Source of the DNA: Sediminicola luteus
Lineage (GTDB): Bacteria > Bacteroidota > Bacteroidia > Flavobacteriales > Flavobacteriaceae
NCBI RefSeq assembly: GCF_002514735.1
Contig: NZ_KZ300477.1
Location: forward strand, 458,368 to 522,367
Length of the DNA: 64,000 bases
Reading direction: 5' to 3'
Under the pieces are notes generated by a model that had not been told where the DNA came from, searched no databases, and was given only the letters and a program-made list of their open reading frames with translations. Positions 9,652-19,259 of this stretch are shown here, in pieces (the stretch's first letter is position 1; every line of letters starts with the position of its first letter). Made by a program: the position numbers and the translations under genes.

Positions 9652-10239
9652 ATGCTACGTTCATTTTTCGTTGGAATCACCTTATTATTTTCTGTACTGA
9701 TTATGGCTCAAAACCCAACTTCCGATTTACCTTATAGGGAATTGACCACCCCAACCGCAGCCTATTCCGGGCCCGAAGTGGCCGCCCGTATGATAGATGG
9801 TTTGGGCTTTCGGTATTATTGGGCTTCGGAAGGACTTACCGAAAAAGATTTGGCCTACCAGCCTAGCGATGGGGCCCGAACAAGCAGGCAGACTATAGAA
9901 CATATTTACGACCTCTGTACCGTAATACGCAATGCAATCGAAGAAAAACCCAACACCGGGCAAAAAGTACCCGAAATGACCTTTGACGAATTACGGGCGA
10001 ACACCCTGAACACCTTGGCCCATTGTGCCGAGTTAGTTCGTAAAAGTAACAACCTGGAACCTTATAAAATTGTTTTTAAACGCGGCGAAAAGTCGACGGA
10101 ATTCCCCTTTTGGAACCTAATTAACGGCCCCATATCCGACGCACTTTGGCATTGCGGGCAAGTCGTATCCATGCGACGGGCTTCCGGAAATCCTTTTACC
10201 AACAAGGTAAGCGTACTTACGGGGAAGCTTAGGGAATGA
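9652..10239 (+). CDS. secreted DinB-like protein
   Basis: The 195-residue product has a signal peptide (MLRSFFVGITLLFSVLIMAQ). The mature part looks like a four-helix DinB/YfiT metal-binding fold: a central RQTIEHIYDL (His), a second helix around TFDELRANTLNTLAHC, and the C-terminal DALWHCGQVVSMRRASGNP carrying another His. The family binds a divalent metal with three His, and some members act as thiol-dependent transferases. The exact activity cannot be inferred. It lies 28 bases behind arfB, and a convergent gene begins at its stop codon. Confidence 0.75.
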   Translation: MLRSFFVGITLLFSVLIMAQNPTSDLPYRELTTPTAAYSGPEVAARMIDGLGFRYYWASEGLTEKDLAYQPSDGARTSRQTIEHIYDLCTVIRNAIEEKPNTGQKVPEMTFDELRANTLNTLAHCAELVRKSNNLEPYKIVFKRGEKSTEFPFWNLINGPISDALWHCGQVVSMRRASGNPFTNKVSVLTGKLRE

Positions 10240-10968
10240 TTATTGCCCCGTTACGATAATACTTTTGGCGATCTGGATCTGTTCGGGCGGAATATAAAGT
10301 AAACGTACCTGTTCACCTTCATGGTCTAAAACCACATACTCGTCTTCCATATGCTCGGGTAATTCCCCTAAAAGGGTATGGGCAAAAACACAGGCCGTTA
10401 CAAAGGTACCCCAACGACTGGGATGGCTACCATCGGTATCGTACAGATCCCATTGTGGGTACTGCTGCTGTATTTTGGCCCAAGTTCGGCCCACAGGAAC
10501 TACATTGGCCCCTACTTCTTGTCCGATACTAGTATAGACCCCAGAAATTACAGTCTGTTGTTCAGGGGCCGATTTACGTGCCCAGGTTTCGTACAAATAA
10601 GTTTGGGCACCAGACTCCCTTATTAAATCTGAAAACAAACGCACATATTTTTTTAGGCTATCGGGCCTTCGTATGGCAGCCAGACTTTGTTCTTGCAATA
10701 CCACGACATCGTAATTGCCCTCGGCTATTTTGGTTCGGGTATCCAAACCATGTCGTCTATGCCAATGATCGCTTAAAAAAGCCCCACCAGCTACACTTTT
10801 TTTGGTGACCAGCTTGGTATGGCTACTGTCGGAAATAATGGAAACGATTTGGGGCAGGTTTTCATAATAGGTATAGCTGTTACCCACAAAAAGCACCTTG
10901 ATCCGGGTCTTGTTTTGGGAACAAGCCCCTGCCATGAATGCCAGAAAAATGATCGTCAATACCCGCAT
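10240..10968 (-). CDS. SGNH/GDSL-like hydrolase lipoprotein
   Basis: The 242-residue product has a lipoprotein leader ending FLAFMAGACSQN. Block I is VLFVGNSYTYYENLP near residues 26-40, with the nucleophile Ser in GNSYT. YDVVVLQEQS is a later conserved block, and DGSHPSRWGTFV near residue 190 carries the Asp and His of the catalytic dyad. Members cleave esters, often acetyl groups on polysaccharides, and the substrate is unknown here. It ends at the stop of the DinB-like gene on the other strand and starts three bases from the GreA-like gene upstream. Confidence 0.8.
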   Translation of the reverse strand: MRVLTIIFLAFMAGACSQNKTRIKVLFVGNSYTYYENLPQIVSIISDSSHTKLVTKKSVAGGAFLSDHWHRRHGLDTRTKIAEGNYDVVVLQEQSLAAIRRPDSLKKYVRLFSDLIRESGAQTYLYETWARKSAPEQQTVISGVYTSIGQEVGANVVPVGRTWAKIQQQYPQWDLYDTDGSHPSRWGTFVTACVFAHTLLGELPEHMEDEYVVLDHEGEQVRLLYIPPEQIQIAKSIIVTGQ

Positions 10969-10971
10969 AGA

Positions 10972-11421
10972 TCAGCTTATTTCAAAGATTTCGATAGTCT
11001 TCCCATTAAAAACAAAACTGTCACCAACAGCTTTACCCAATAACCCCCGACCTATGGGTGTGGCCGGCGAAACACAATATACGGTAACCATATCTTGGGT
11101 ATATGCCCCTGCCGAGATGCTCAAAAAGTACCTTTGGGCATTAGTCTTGACCAAACTGCCCAAGCTCACAGTAGAACTGGAGCTGTTCTTAGGCACCTTG
11201 GCCATTAATTGCTGCATTTTTTCGGCCTCGGCCAACTGCATGCCCAATTTTTCGCGTTCCAATTGCACCATGGCCCTACCGGTCTCATGTTTGTCCCCGG
11301 CAGAACTTTTGGTCTCACTGCCCAAAGAAGCTTCCACGGCCGTAATCCTAGTCCGGATTCGATCTAACCGTTCCTGTACAAAACCCTCACAAAACGCGAA
11401 CAAGGCATCTTTTACCGACAT
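10972..11421 (-). CDS. GreA/GreB-family elongation factor-like protein
   Basis: The 149-residue product has an N-terminal coiled coil (about residues 15-75: ERLDRIRTRITAVEASL and REKLGMQLAEAEKMQQLM) and a C-terminal FKBP-like domain (VSLGSLVKTNAQRYFLSISAG, VSPATPIGRGLLGKAVGD, ending FNGKTIEIFEI). This matches the Gre fold, in which the coiled coil enters the secondary channel of RNA polymerase. The loop with KSSAGDKHETGRAMVQ is longer and less acidic at the tip than in GreA, so transcript-cleavage activity is uncertain. It is a flavobacterial paralogue type and not the main GreA. Confidence 0.82.
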   Translation of the reverse strand: MSVKDALFAFCEGFVQERLDRIRTRITAVEASLGSETKSSAGDKHETGRAMVQLEREKLGMQLAEAEKMQQLMAKVPKNSSSSTVSLGSLVKTNAQRYFLSISAGAYTQDMVTVYCVSPATPIGRGLLGKAVGDSFVFNGKTIEIFEIS

Positions 11422-11481
11422 AACATCAATTTGACCACAAGATAGTTATTGCTAGACGGTAAAGGCAAAATAATACCAAGC

Positions 11482-12123
11482 TTACTCGAAATGATAGAGA
11501 TCGGCCAGTTTATATACCAAAAAATCAACGATTTTATCCGAAGGCTGGTTTTGCAGTTTCATGGCATAGACCTCCTGTAGGTTTTCGGCCTTAAAATAAC
11601 GCAGATCGCCAGAGCGACGTTCCGAGAAAATATCCCAAGCCTTTAAACCCTCAAGCATTTTACGATGCGCCTGATACCGCTGCATAATGGTTTTCCGTTT
11701 CTCATCAAAGGCCTCATCTTTTGGATAATGTGGATCTTTAGCCTGTATCTCGGTATTACGATATTCCAATTCCAAACGTTCATCGGCTTCTTCGGCCTGG
11801 GCCAAAATGCTGAAATAAGCCTGGGATACCATAGTATCGTAATCTTTAAAGAATAAGGTATACGGGCTCGGGTTTTGGGATACCGGGTCAACCGCATCCT
11901 TGGCATCTTCGTGGGCATCAAAGGCCATTTTTATAGCTTCCGCTTCATTTTCAGGTAGTTTTTCTGCCTGGGACGATACGGTATTCATGGCCAAGGAATT
12001 GGCCCAAGCTTCCGATTTTATCATTTCGCGCCATATACGTCTATACTCCCTTTCGTATTGGGTTTGGGTACTGGCACATCCCGCAAGGACAATCAGTATG
12101 ACAACTATGGTTTTTATTCTCAT
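11482..12123 (-). CDS. hypothetical lipoprotein
   Basis: From the ATG at 12123 the product has 213 residues with the leader MRIKTIVVILIVLAGCAS, a clear lipoprotein signal with Cys near residue 16. The mature part is almost wholly helical and charged (REYRRIWREMIKSEAWANSL, then KLPENEAEAIKMAFDAHEDAK) and ends with a short strand region DKIVDFLVYKLADLYHF. I recognise no catalytic motif. The longer start at 12207 would add residues that do not form a signal peptide. Confidence 0.6.
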   Translation of the reverse strand: MRIKTIVVILIVLAGCASTQTQYEREYRRIWREMIKSEAWANSLAMNTVSSQAEKLPENEAEAIKMAFDAHEDAKDAVDPVSQNPSPYTLFFKDYDTMVSQAYFSILAQAEEADERLELEYRNTEIQAKDPHYPKDEAFDEKRKTIMQRYQAHRKMLEGLKAWDIFSERRSGDLRYFKAENLQEVYAMKLQNQPSDKIVDFLVYKLADLYHFE

Positions 12124-12333
12124 TTTATTGGGACTTTCGGCAAAACACGCCAAAATGCCCACTTTAAGGCAATTGGCCAAAAAGCACGGATAAACGACCA
12201 AAAACACCTTTGAAAGAACGCCTTGATTAGGGGTTTGGTTGTGGAGTTGTTTAAGGTTTTAATCGGATACTAAGCCATACTCATGGCATTAGAGCGAATA
12301 CCAGTTCGCAACAGTCTTATCGATTTTAGCCAC

Positions 12334-12924
12334 TTACCCCCTAGCTTCCATCATTTTGGCCACATACTTGCCTATAACATCGAACTCTAGGTTCACCACA
12401 GTTCCCGAAGCATAGGTGTGAAAACGGGTATGTTCGTAAGTATAAGGAATAATGGCTACTTGAAAGGTATTCAAACCAGAGTTAACCACCGTCAAAGAGG
12501 TGCCATCTATAGTAATGGAACCTTTTTCTATGGTTAGGTTGTTCAATTGGGAATCGTATTCAAAACTAAAGAACCAGCTGCCGTCCTTTTCTTCGACGGC
12601 GGTACATTGTCCGGTTTGGTCTACATGCCCCTGAACGATATGTCCGTCTAAGCGGGCACCCATTTTCATAGCCCTTTCCAAGTTTACCACATCGCCAACG
12701 ACCAAATCGTTCAAACTGGTTTTTTCAAGGGTCTCTTCAATAGCGGTAACGGTATAAGAGGTATCGGTAAGCGAAACCACGGTCAAGCAGACCCCGTTAT
12801 GCGCCACACTTTGATCTATTTTAAGTTCAGGCGCCAAACTACTAGTAATGGTAATATGCAGATTGCTGCCTTCTTTTTCGAGTTGTTGCACCTTGCCCAA
12901 CGATTCAATGATCCCGGTAAACAT
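12334..12924 (-). CDS. ribE: riboflavin synthase alpha subunit
   Basis: Dismutates two 6,7-dimethyl-8-ribityllumazine molecules into riboflavin. The 196-residue product begins MFTGIIESLGKVQQLE, the diagnostic N-terminus, and holds two tandem lumazine-binding barrels: SVAHNGVCLTVV in the first and ITIDGTSLTVV in the second. GHIVQGHVDQTG joins the two. The trimeric enzyme is cytoplasmic. Length is slightly short but complete. It is divergent from pdxA with about 50 bases between start codons, so the two may share a regulatory region. No FMN riboswitch is visible. Confidence 0.95.
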   Translation of the reverse strand: MFTGIIESLGKVQQLEKEGSNLHITITSSLAPELKIDQSVAHNGVCLTVVSLTDTSYTVTAIEETLEKTSLNDLVVGDVVNLERAMKMGARLDGHIVQGHVDQTGQCTAVEEKDGSWFFSFEYDSQLNNLTIEKGSITIDGTSLTVVNSGLNTFQVAIIPYTYEHTRFHTYASGTVVNLEFDVIGKYVAKMMEARG

Positions 12925-12973
12925 ATCGTTTTAATTAAGTAATTTTGTAGCTGTAAAAGTAGCCAATAAAAGC

Positions 12974-14020
12974 ATGCAGGAAACCGCAAAAGTGAAAGTA
13001 GGGATAAGTATTGGGGATTTAAACGGAATTGGTTGTGAGGTCGTACTCAAAACCTTTGCCGATAACCGCATGCTCGATTTTTGTACCCCCGTAATTTTCG
13101 CCTCAAGTAAAACCGTAGCCTTTCAAAAAAAGGCCTTAGGCATAGAGATCAAATACCAAGGTGTGAATGAAGCCAGCCAAGCCATTGATGGCAAGATCAA
13201 TGTGGTAAATGTGTGGAAGGAATCGCCCCGCACCCAGTTTGGTGAAGCTACGGAAGAAGCTGGTGAGTATTCCATCCGCTCTTTGGAGGCTGCTGTTAAA
13301 GCATTGAAGGAAGATGCCATAGATGTATTGGTGACCGCACCGATCAATAAGAACAACATACAATCGGAACGCTTCAGTTTTCCGGGCCATACCGATTATT
13401 TGGCCCAAGAGCTTGAAGGAAACAGCCTCATGTTCATGATTTCCGATGGCTTACGTGTAGGATTGCTTACTGATCATATTGCGGTTAGCGAGGTGGCCCA
13501 GGCCATTACCCCTGAGGTAATCAAGGAAAAAGTGGCCGCTATGGAGCGTTCACTCCGCATGGATTTCGCCATCAGAAAACCCAAGATCGCCTTGTTGGGC
13601 ATTAATCCGCATAGTGGCGATAATGGGGTTATTGGCAAAGAGGATGAAGAGGTATTAAAACCTACCATAAAGGAGTTATCCGAAAAAGGGAGTATGGTTT
13701 TCGGGCCCTACTCGGCCGATAGCTTTTTTGGCTCGGACGGATACAAAGCCTTCGATGGTATTTTGGCCGCCTATCACGATCAAGGACTGATTCCGTTTAA
13801 GACCTTGGCCTTTGGAAAAGGGGTGAATTTTACCGCCGGATTGGAAAAGGTGCGTACCTCGCCCGATCATGGTACCGCCTACGAAATTGCCGGTAAAGGT
13901 AAGGCCGACCCGGGCTCCTTTGAAGAAGCCCTATTTAGTGCCCTGCGTATCTTCAAAAACCGTGAAGAATTCAAACAGCTTTCGGCCAATCCGCTGAAAA
14001 AACAGAAAAGAGGGAAATAA
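12974..14020 (+). CDS. pdxA: 4-hydroxythreonine-4-phosphate dehydrogenase
   Basis: NAD-dependent step of DXP-dependent pyridoxal 5'-phosphate synthesis. The 348-residue product begins with VGISIGDLNGIGCEVVLK and has the metal-binding His residues in FPGHTDYLAQ and in AYHDQGLIPFKTLAFGKGVN, plus SPDHGTAYEIAGKG near the C-terminus. These are the expected motifs in the expected order. In many Bacteroidota pdxA is followed by yceD-rpmF-fabH; here a lipoprotein gene stands between. Confidence 0.95.
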   Translation: MQETAKVKVGISIGDLNGIGCEVVLKTFADNRMLDFCTPVIFASSKTVAFQKKALGIEIKYQGVNEASQAIDGKINVVNVWKESPRTQFGEATEEAGEYSIRSLEAAVKALKEDAIDVLVTAPINKNNIQSERFSFPGHTDYLAQELEGNSLMFMISDGLRVGLLTDHIAVSEVAQAITPEVIKEKVAAMERSLRMDFAIRKPKIALLGINPHSGDNGVIGKEDEEVLKPTIKELSEKGSMVFGPYSADSFFGSDGYKAFDGILAAYHDQGLIPFKTLAFGKGVNFTAGLEKVRTSPDHGTAYEIAGKGKADPGSFEEALFSALRIFKNREEFKQLSANPLKKQKRGK

Positions 14021-14064
14021 GCCGTGGGGTTTCGGCGTTTAGGTAACACCTATATCACCTTGAA

Positions 14065-15204
14065 ATGAAAAACCCTGCTTACCCTAGCTGGATCCGTACC
14101 ACTTTTTGGATCCTTACGCTACTTGTCGTTAGTGCCTGTTCCCAAGATGAGTTGGAAGGCCTATTGGAAAACGGTTCGGAAACCGAGGAACCCTTAGAAA
14201 ATCCGAATCCGGAAAACCCGGATGATGATGCTACAGAAAATGATAACGGAAACGAGCTACCTGCGGGTAGTGTTACCTTGGCCGATAATCTAATTTTAGA
14301 TAAAGACCACCGTTTTGTCAACTACATCCTTCCGCAATCAGAATATCAAAAATTTTTAGAAGACCAGGCCGATTTTAAAGCCGTCACCAAAACGATCTAT
14401 ACCCATTTGGACGATGTTTACGATTTTGTCTTCATATTGGCCGTGGCCGAAGACCAACCCGAAAATCTCGGCTATTATGGCATTAACCATACGGTGCAGA
14501 ACCCAACCCAAGGGTTGGGCGGAAATGTATATGACAATACCGCCGCCTACGGATCTAAAGGCCGTTTAAAGAGTGTACTGTTCATGCCTCGTACCGAATA
14601 TGTAAAAAGCGGTCCGTTCTTACATGAGATTGCACATTATTGGGCCAATCACGGTTTTATTGAAACTACGGTGTGGGGCCATTGGGGCTACGCTTCCACA
14701 GGCGGTCAACTCGGTGGTTTCGACGAATTCGTTACTCTGGAAAACGGTAGCTATCAAGGAAAAATGGAAGGTCAGAACGGCTTTGGCACCTTTGCCAACG
14801 GGGGCAACTCGGTACCCTACAGCAATGTGGAGCTTTATATGATGGGATTGATCGGCCCCGATGAGTTGGAATCCATACAGGTGGCCCAAAACCCTAAACC
14901 TGGGAATCAATTCGGGCAATTTACCGCCGACGGCTTTACTACGCTCACGGCCCAAGATCTTATTGCCGAACATGGTCCCCGAATACCCGACCACACCCAA
15001 GCACAAAAAGAATTTACGGCCTTGGCCATAATCGTCTCGCCAGAGGCCCTATCTACAGAAAAACTGGACCAAGTCAATACCGATCTAGAAAATTTCGCCA
15101 GGCCGGCACAGGTAGATGCAAGTTGGGGAAATACCTATAACTTTTGGATGGCCACGGCCCAAAAAGCCACCTTGAAAGTAGATATTCACCAATTAGTGGA
15201 CTAA
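14065..15204 (+). CDS. zinc-metalloprotease-like lipoprotein
   Basis: The 379-residue product has a lipoprotein leader (WILTLLVVSACSQ) and then an acidic Asn/Glu/Pro/Asp-rich linker (about residues 30-75) typical of surface-exposed Bacteroidota lipoproteins. The folded part contains FLHEIAHYWANHG near residue 190, an HExxH zinc site with a further His four residues on. A later GGFDEFVTLENG and SNVELYMMGLIGPDELE suggest a gluzincin-like or M6-like fold. The family is not assigned further. The gene interrupts the otherwise conserved pdxA to yceD neighbourhood, but its codon use matches its neighbours. Confidence 0.65.
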   Translation: MKNPAYPSWIRTTFWILTLLVVSACSQDELEGLLENGSETEEPLENPNPENPDDDATENDNGNELPAGSVTLADNLILDKDHRFVNYILPQSEYQKFLEDQADFKAVTKTIYTHLDDVYDFVFILAVAEDQPENLGYYGINHTVQNPTQGLGGNVYDNTAAYGSKGRLKSVLFMPRTEYVKSGPFLHEIAHYWANHGFIETTVWGHWGYASTGGQLGGFDEFVTLENGSYQGKMEGQNGFGTFANGGNSVPYSNVELYMMGLIGPDELESIQVAQNPKPGNQFGQFTADGFTTLTAQDLIAEHGPRIPDHTQAQKEFTALAIIVSPEALSTEKLDQVNTDLENFARPAQVDASWGNTYNFWMATAQKATLKVDIHQLVD

Positions 15205-15262
15205 GTTTGAAACCAAGTAGTACACCCCCTTTCCCTGATCCGATTAATTTTCAGGGAATTAG

Positions 15263-15292
15263 TTGGGTTTTCACAAAATAATAATATCTTTG
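15263..15292 (+). promoter_or_regulatory. promoter of the yceD-rpmF unit
   Basis: TTG at 15263-15265 and TATCTTTG at 15285-15292, 19 bases apart, match the Bacteroidota -33/-7 consensus. The yceD start lies about 25 bases downstream. Confidence 0.75.
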
Positions 15293-15317
15293 CACCCGCC
15301 TTTTGGCAAGGAGTTAA

Positions 15318-15860
15318 ATGATGTCACCCATGAAAAAGAAAGATTTTTCGATTGCTTTTTCGGGCTTAAAACTTGGAAAACACAAGTTTGACTATCAGGT
15401 AACCAACGCGTTCTTTGAAGAATTTGGGTATCATGAGTTTCACAGTGCTGATCTATTTGTAGCGGTGCAGTTGAACAAAATGAATACCATGCTGGAATTG
15501 GAATTAGAGGCCAAGGGAAGTGTAAACCTCTCTTGCGATGTCTCCGACGAACCTTTCGACCAACCCCTTAACGGCCAAATGAAATTGGTTGTAAAGTTTG
15601 GGGAGGAGTATAATGATGAGGACGACGAGATATTGATCATACCCCGAGGGGAATTCCAAATAAACATCGCGCAATATGTATACGAAATGTTGGTGTTGGC
15701 GGTTCCGGCGAAACGGGTGCACCCCAAGGTATTGGACGGCACCTTAGATTCTGAGATAATGGAGCGTTTGGAGGCCCTGGCCCCCAAAGAACAAAAAGAA
15801 GATAAAGACGAAAACGATCCCCGTTGGGACGCATTAAAGAAATTGTTAACGGATAAATAA
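15318..15860 (+). CDS. yceD: YceD/DUF177 family protein (23S rRNA accumulation protein)
   Basis: The 180-residue product has the family layout: an N-terminal strand region (FSGLKLGKHKFDYQVTNAFF), a CxxC-like remnant around VNLSCDVSDEPFDQPL, and the conserved acidic block EEYNDEDDEILIIPRGEFQINIAQYVYEMLVLAVPAKRVHP. Plant and E. coli members are needed for 23S rRNA accumulation. Start codons at 15318, 15321 and 15330 are all possible; AAGGAG sits a few bases before the first two. The gene is six bases upstream of rpmF, the classical arrangement. Confidence 0.9.
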   Translation: MMSPMKKKDFSIAFSGLKLGKHKFDYQVTNAFFEEFGYHEFHSADLFVAVQLNKMNTMLELELEAKGSVNLSCDVSDEPFDQPLNGQMKLVVKFGEEYNDEDDEILIIPRGEFQINIAQYVYEMLVLAVPAKRVHPKVLDGTLDSEIMERLEALAPKEQKEDKDENDPRWDALKKLLTDK

Positions 15861-15866
15861 GTTACC

Positions 15867-16064
15867 ATGGCACATCCTAAGAGGAAGATATCCAAAACTA
15901 GAAGAGATAAGAGAAGGACGCATTATAAAGCGGTTGCCCCTACTATTGCACAAGACCCAACTACTGGTGAGATGCACTTGTACCACAGGGCCCACTGGCA
16001 CGAAGGAAAACTATATTACCGTGGCCAGGTTTTGATCGACAAAGCAGAGGAAGAAGTAGCCTAA
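15867..16064 (+). CDS. rpmF: 50S ribosomal protein L32
   Basis: Small basic ribosomal protein of 65 residues starting [22 protein letters not shown]. The usual zinc CxxC pairs of L32 are absent (the middle reads [24 protein letters not shown]), so this is a cysteine-free form, as found in many Bacteroidota. It follows yceD by six bases and is followed by a strong terminator. Confidence 0.96.
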   Translation: MAHPKRKISKTRRDKRRTHYKAVAPTIAQDPTTGEMHLYHRAHWHEGKLYYRGQVLIDKAEEEVA

Positions 16065-16086
16065 GCAGGCACTGACCTTACCATAT

Positions 16087-16121
16087 AACTCCCGTTTTAA
16101 GAAAAAAGCGGGAGTTTTTTT
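16087..16121 (+). terminator. intrinsic terminator after rpmF
   Basis: AACTCCCG at 16087-16094 pairs perfectly with CGGGAGTT at 16109-16116, followed by a T-run. Confidence 0.9.
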
Positions 16122-16241
16122 ATGGATTGTGTTAAAATTCAAAATGCCCACTCAATCCATCCCCAAGTCCGAAAAATTGATTAATTTTCGCCAATTTTCG
16201 GATGCTTTTTTAGAGTTTTTCATAAAAACCTACCTAGAACT

Positions 16242-17240
16242 ATGAGCAGAAAAACAGCAGCCATTACCGCTGTGGGAGGCTTTGTACCTCAATTCGTACT
16301 TAGTAACAAAGTACTAGAAACCATGGTAGATACCAATGATGAGTGGATTACCACCCGTACCGGTATCAAAGAGCGCAGGATCTTGAAGGAGGAAGAAGGT
16401 AAAGGCACCTCATATTTGGCCATCAAAGCGGCCGAAGATCTTATTGCGAAGAAAAACCTCGACCCCAAGGAAATAGATTGTATCATTTGTGCCACGGCCA
16501 CCCCAGATATATTAGTAGCCTCTACTGCTGCTTATGTAGGAAGTGTTATCGGTGCCGACAATGCCTTTGGCTACGATCTACAAGCCGCTTGTTCCAGTTT
16601 CCTATACGGACTCTCGACCGCTGCGGCCTATATAGAATCGGGGCGTTATAAAAAAGTATTGTTGATCGGTGCCGACAAAATGTCGTCAATAATCGACTAT
16701 ACCGACCGTACCACCTGTATCATTTTCGGTGATGGTGGTGGGGCCGTATTGTTAGAGCCTAATGACGAAGGTTTGGGTCTACAAGACGAATACCTACGGT
16801 CTGATGGCTATGGGCGCGAATCATTGAACATTGCTGCGGGTGGTTCCTTGCTTCCGGCCTCTGAAGAGACCGTAAAGAACAACCAGCACTATGTTTACCA
16901 AGACGGAAAAACCGTATTCAAGTTCGCTGTAAGCAATATGGCCGATGCCGCTGCCAATATTATGGAGCGCAATCAATTGTCTCATGAAGATGTGGCTTAT
17001 TTGGTACCCCACCAGGCCAACAAACGTATTATTGATGCTACGGCAAGGCGCATGGGAGTCTCTGAAGAGAAGGTGTTGATGAACATAGAACGCTATGGTA
17101 ATACCACCTCGGCTACACTACCCCTACTCCTTTGGGATTATGAGTCAAAACTCAAAAAAGGCGACAATTTGGTATTCGCTGCCTTTGGTGGTGGATTCAC
17201 TTGGGGCTCCATATTCTTAAAATGGGCCTATAATTCGTAA
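16242..17240 (+). CDS. fabH: beta-ketoacyl-ACP synthase III
   Basis: Condenses acetyl-CoA or a branched acyl-CoA with malonyl-ACP to start fatty-acid synthesis. The 332-residue product has the catalytic Cys in LQAACSSFLYGL near residue 115, His in VPHQANKRI near residue 258 and Asn in RYGNTTSATLP near residue 288. NDEWITTRTGIKERR at the start is also diagnostic. It heads the fabH-accB-accC cluster. Membership in a Bacteroidota genome suggests use of branched primers, but that is inference. Confidence 0.96.
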   Translation: MSRKTAAITAVGGFVPQFVLSNKVLETMVDTNDEWITTRTGIKERRILKEEEGKGTSYLAIKAAEDLIAKKNLDPKEIDCIICATATPDILVASTAAYVGSVIGADNAFGYDLQAACSSFLYGLSTAAAYIESGRYKKVLLIGADKMSSIIDYTDRTTCIIFGDGGGAVLLEPNDEGLGLQDEYLRSDGYGRESLNIAAGGSLLPASEETVKNNQHYVYQDGKTVFKFAVSNMADAAANIMERNQLSHEDVAYLVPHQANKRIIDATARRMGVSEEKVLMNIERYGNTTSATLPLLLWDYESKLKKGDNLVFAAFGGGFTWGSIFLKWAYNS

Positions 17241-17288
17241 CTTATCGCCCTTTACATAAAAAACGTTCAACTAACAAAACCTAATAAA

Positions 17289-17780
17289 ATGGATATTAAA
17301 GAAATTCAAAGCCTCATCAAATTCGTGTCCAAATCCGGTGCGAGTGAGGTGAAACTGGAGATGGAAGACTTTAAGATCACCATTCGTACGGGAGCTGCCG
17401 GTGGTAGTGCCCCAGAAACTACCGTTATCCAGCAAATTCCTATGGCCCAGGCCCCCGCTATACCCGTTGCCCCTGCTCCAGAGGCCGCTCCGGCAATACC
17501 AGCGACCCCAGCCGCCCCGGCAGCCGAGGAAAATGACAAATACATTACGGTTAAATCTCCGATCATTGGTACCTTCTACCGCAAGCCTTCTCCAGACAAA
17601 GATCCTTTTGTAGAGGTAGGTTCCAACATTAGTAAAGGCGATGTACTTTGTGTAATCGAGGCCATGAAACTCTTTAACGACATTGAGTCTGAAGTATCTG
17701 GTAAGATCGTAAAGATTTTGGTAGACGATTCGTCTCCGGTAGAATTTGATCAACCTTTGTTCTTGGTCGATCCTTCCTAA
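17289..17780 (+). CDS. accB: biotin carboxyl carrier protein of acetyl-CoA carboxylase
   Basis: The 163-residue product has the N-terminal helix [24 protein letters not shown], a Pro/Ala-rich hinge (about residues 50-80) and the biotinyl domain with the biotin-accepting Lys in [13 protein letters not shown] near residue 128. It carries carboxybiotin between AccC and the carboxyltransferase. Downstream accC starts 69 bases later, so they are probably one operon with fabH. Confidence 0.96.
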   Translation: MDIKEIQSLIKFVSKSGASEVKLEMEDFKITIRTGAAGGSAPETTVIQQIPMAQAPAIPVAPAPEAAPAIPATPAAPAAEENDKYITVKSPIIGTFYRKPSPDKDPFVEVGSNISKGDVLCVIEAMKLFNDIESEVSGKIVKILVDDSSPVEFDQPLFLVDPS

Positions 17781-17849
17781 GGTAATTTTTAATGTTCACC
17801 GACCTTCTTTTCCTAAGTAAGACGGAAGGGAACCTAAAAAACCGAACCT

Positions 17850-19199
17850 ATGTTCAAAAAAATACTTATAGCCAATAGGGGGGAGATTGCATTACGTATC
17901 ATCCGTACCTGTAAAGAAATGGGAATTAAGACCGTTGCGGTCTATTCCAAGGCTGATGAAGAAAGTTTGCACGTACGCTTTGCAGACGAGGCCGTTTGTA
18001 TTGGTCCGGCACCCAGTAACGAATCATATCTAAAGATTCCGAACATTATCGCCGCGGCCGAGATTACCAATGCCGATGCCATTCACCCAGGCTACGGATT
18101 CCTTTCAGAGAATTCTAAGTTTTCCAAGATTTGTGCCGAGCACGATATCAAATTCATTGGTGCCAGTGGCGACCAGATCGATCGCATGGGAGACAAGGCC
18201 TCGGCCAAATCTACCATGATCGAGGCTGGGGTACCTACGGTTCCTGGATCCGAAGGTTTGTTAAAAGATCTTGACCACGCCTTGGAAACCGCCGAGGAAA
18301 TCGGATATCCGGTTATGATCAAGGCCACTGCCGGTGGTGGTGGTAAAGGTATGCGTGCCGTATGGTCTGCAGACGAGATGCAAAAACATTTCGAATCGGC
18401 CGTACAAGAGGCATCCGCCGCCTTTGGTAACGGAGGTATGTATATGGAAAAGCTTATCGAAGAGCCCCGCCATATCGAGATTCAGGTCATCGGTGATCAA
18501 TTTGGAAAAGCTTGTCACTTATCGGAACGCGACTGTTCGGTACAGCGTAGGCACCAAAAACTGACGGAAGAGACCCCATCTCCCTTTATGACCGATAAAC
18601 TGCGTCAGGAAATGGGTGATGCCGCCGTAAAAGCTGCCGAATATATCAAATACGAAGGTGCGGGTACCGTAGAATTCTTGGTAGACAAACACCGGAATTT
18701 CTACTTTATGGAAATGAATACCCGGATCCAGGTAGAGCACCCGATCACCGAACAGGTAATCGATTACGATTTAATTCGGGAGCAGATCTTGGTAGCCGGA
18801 GGTGTTCCGATTTCCGGAAAGAACTACGAGCCCAAACTACACTCTATAGAATGTAGGATCAATGCCGAAGATCCGTATAACGATTTTAGACCTTCGCCCG
18901 GTAAGATCACTACCCTACACACCCCAGGTGGACACGGTATCCGATTGGACACCCATGTGTACAGTGGTTATGTGATTCCGCCCAACTACGACTCTATGAT
19001 CGCCAAATTGATCACCACGGCCCAAACCCGTGAAGAGGCCATCAATAAAATGAAACGTGCCTTGGACGAGTTCGTAATCGAAGGTATCAAAACCACCATT
19101 CCGTTCCACAGGCAACTGATGGACCATCCCGATTATTTGGCCGGTAACTATACCACCAAGTTTATGGAGGATTTTGAGATGAAACCCATGGAGGATTGA
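17850..19199 (+). CDS. accC: biotin carboxylase of acetyl-CoA carboxylase
   Basis: ATP-grasp enzyme that carboxylates biotin on AccB with bicarbonate. The 449-residue product begins [20 protein letters not shown] and has the glycine-rich ATP loop [12 protein letters not shown], the catalytic block [16 protein letters not shown] and [16 protein letters not shown], all standard. Length is normal. A terminator follows 14 bases after the stop codon, closing the lipid cluster. Confidence 0.97.
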   Translation: MFKKILIANRGEIALRIIRTCKEMGIKTVAVYSKADEESLHVRFADEAVCIGPAPSNESYLKIPNIIAAAEITNADAIHPGYGFLSENSKFSKICAEHDIKFIGASGDQIDRMGDKASAKSTMIEAGVPTVPGSEGLLKDLDHALETAEEIGYPVMIKATAGGGGKGMRAVWSADEMQKHFESAVQEASAAFGNGGMYMEKLIEEPRHIEIQVIGDQFGKACHLSERDCSVQRRHQKLTEETPSPFMTDKLRQEMGDAAVKAAEYIKYEGAGTVEFLVDKHRNFYFMEMNTRIQVEHPITEQVIDYDLIREQILVAGGVPISGKNYEPKLHSIECRINAEDPYNDFRPSPGKITTLHTPGGHGIRLDTHVYSGYVIPPNYDSMIAKLITTAQTREEAINKMKRALDEFVIEGIKTTIPFHRQLMDHPDYLAGNYTTKFMEDFEMKPMED

Positions 19200-19212
19200 T
19201 TATAACATCTAG

Positions 19213-19240
19213 AAAAACCCGGCCAAGAGCCGGGTTTTTT
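19213..19240 (+). terminator. intrinsic terminator after accC
   Basis: AAAAACCCGGC at 19213-19223 pairs with GCCGGGTTTTT at 19229-19239 and runs into further T residues. It lies between convergent genes and can serve both strands. Confidence 0.9.
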
Positions 19241-19259
19241 ATTTAAACTTAAAATCTTC

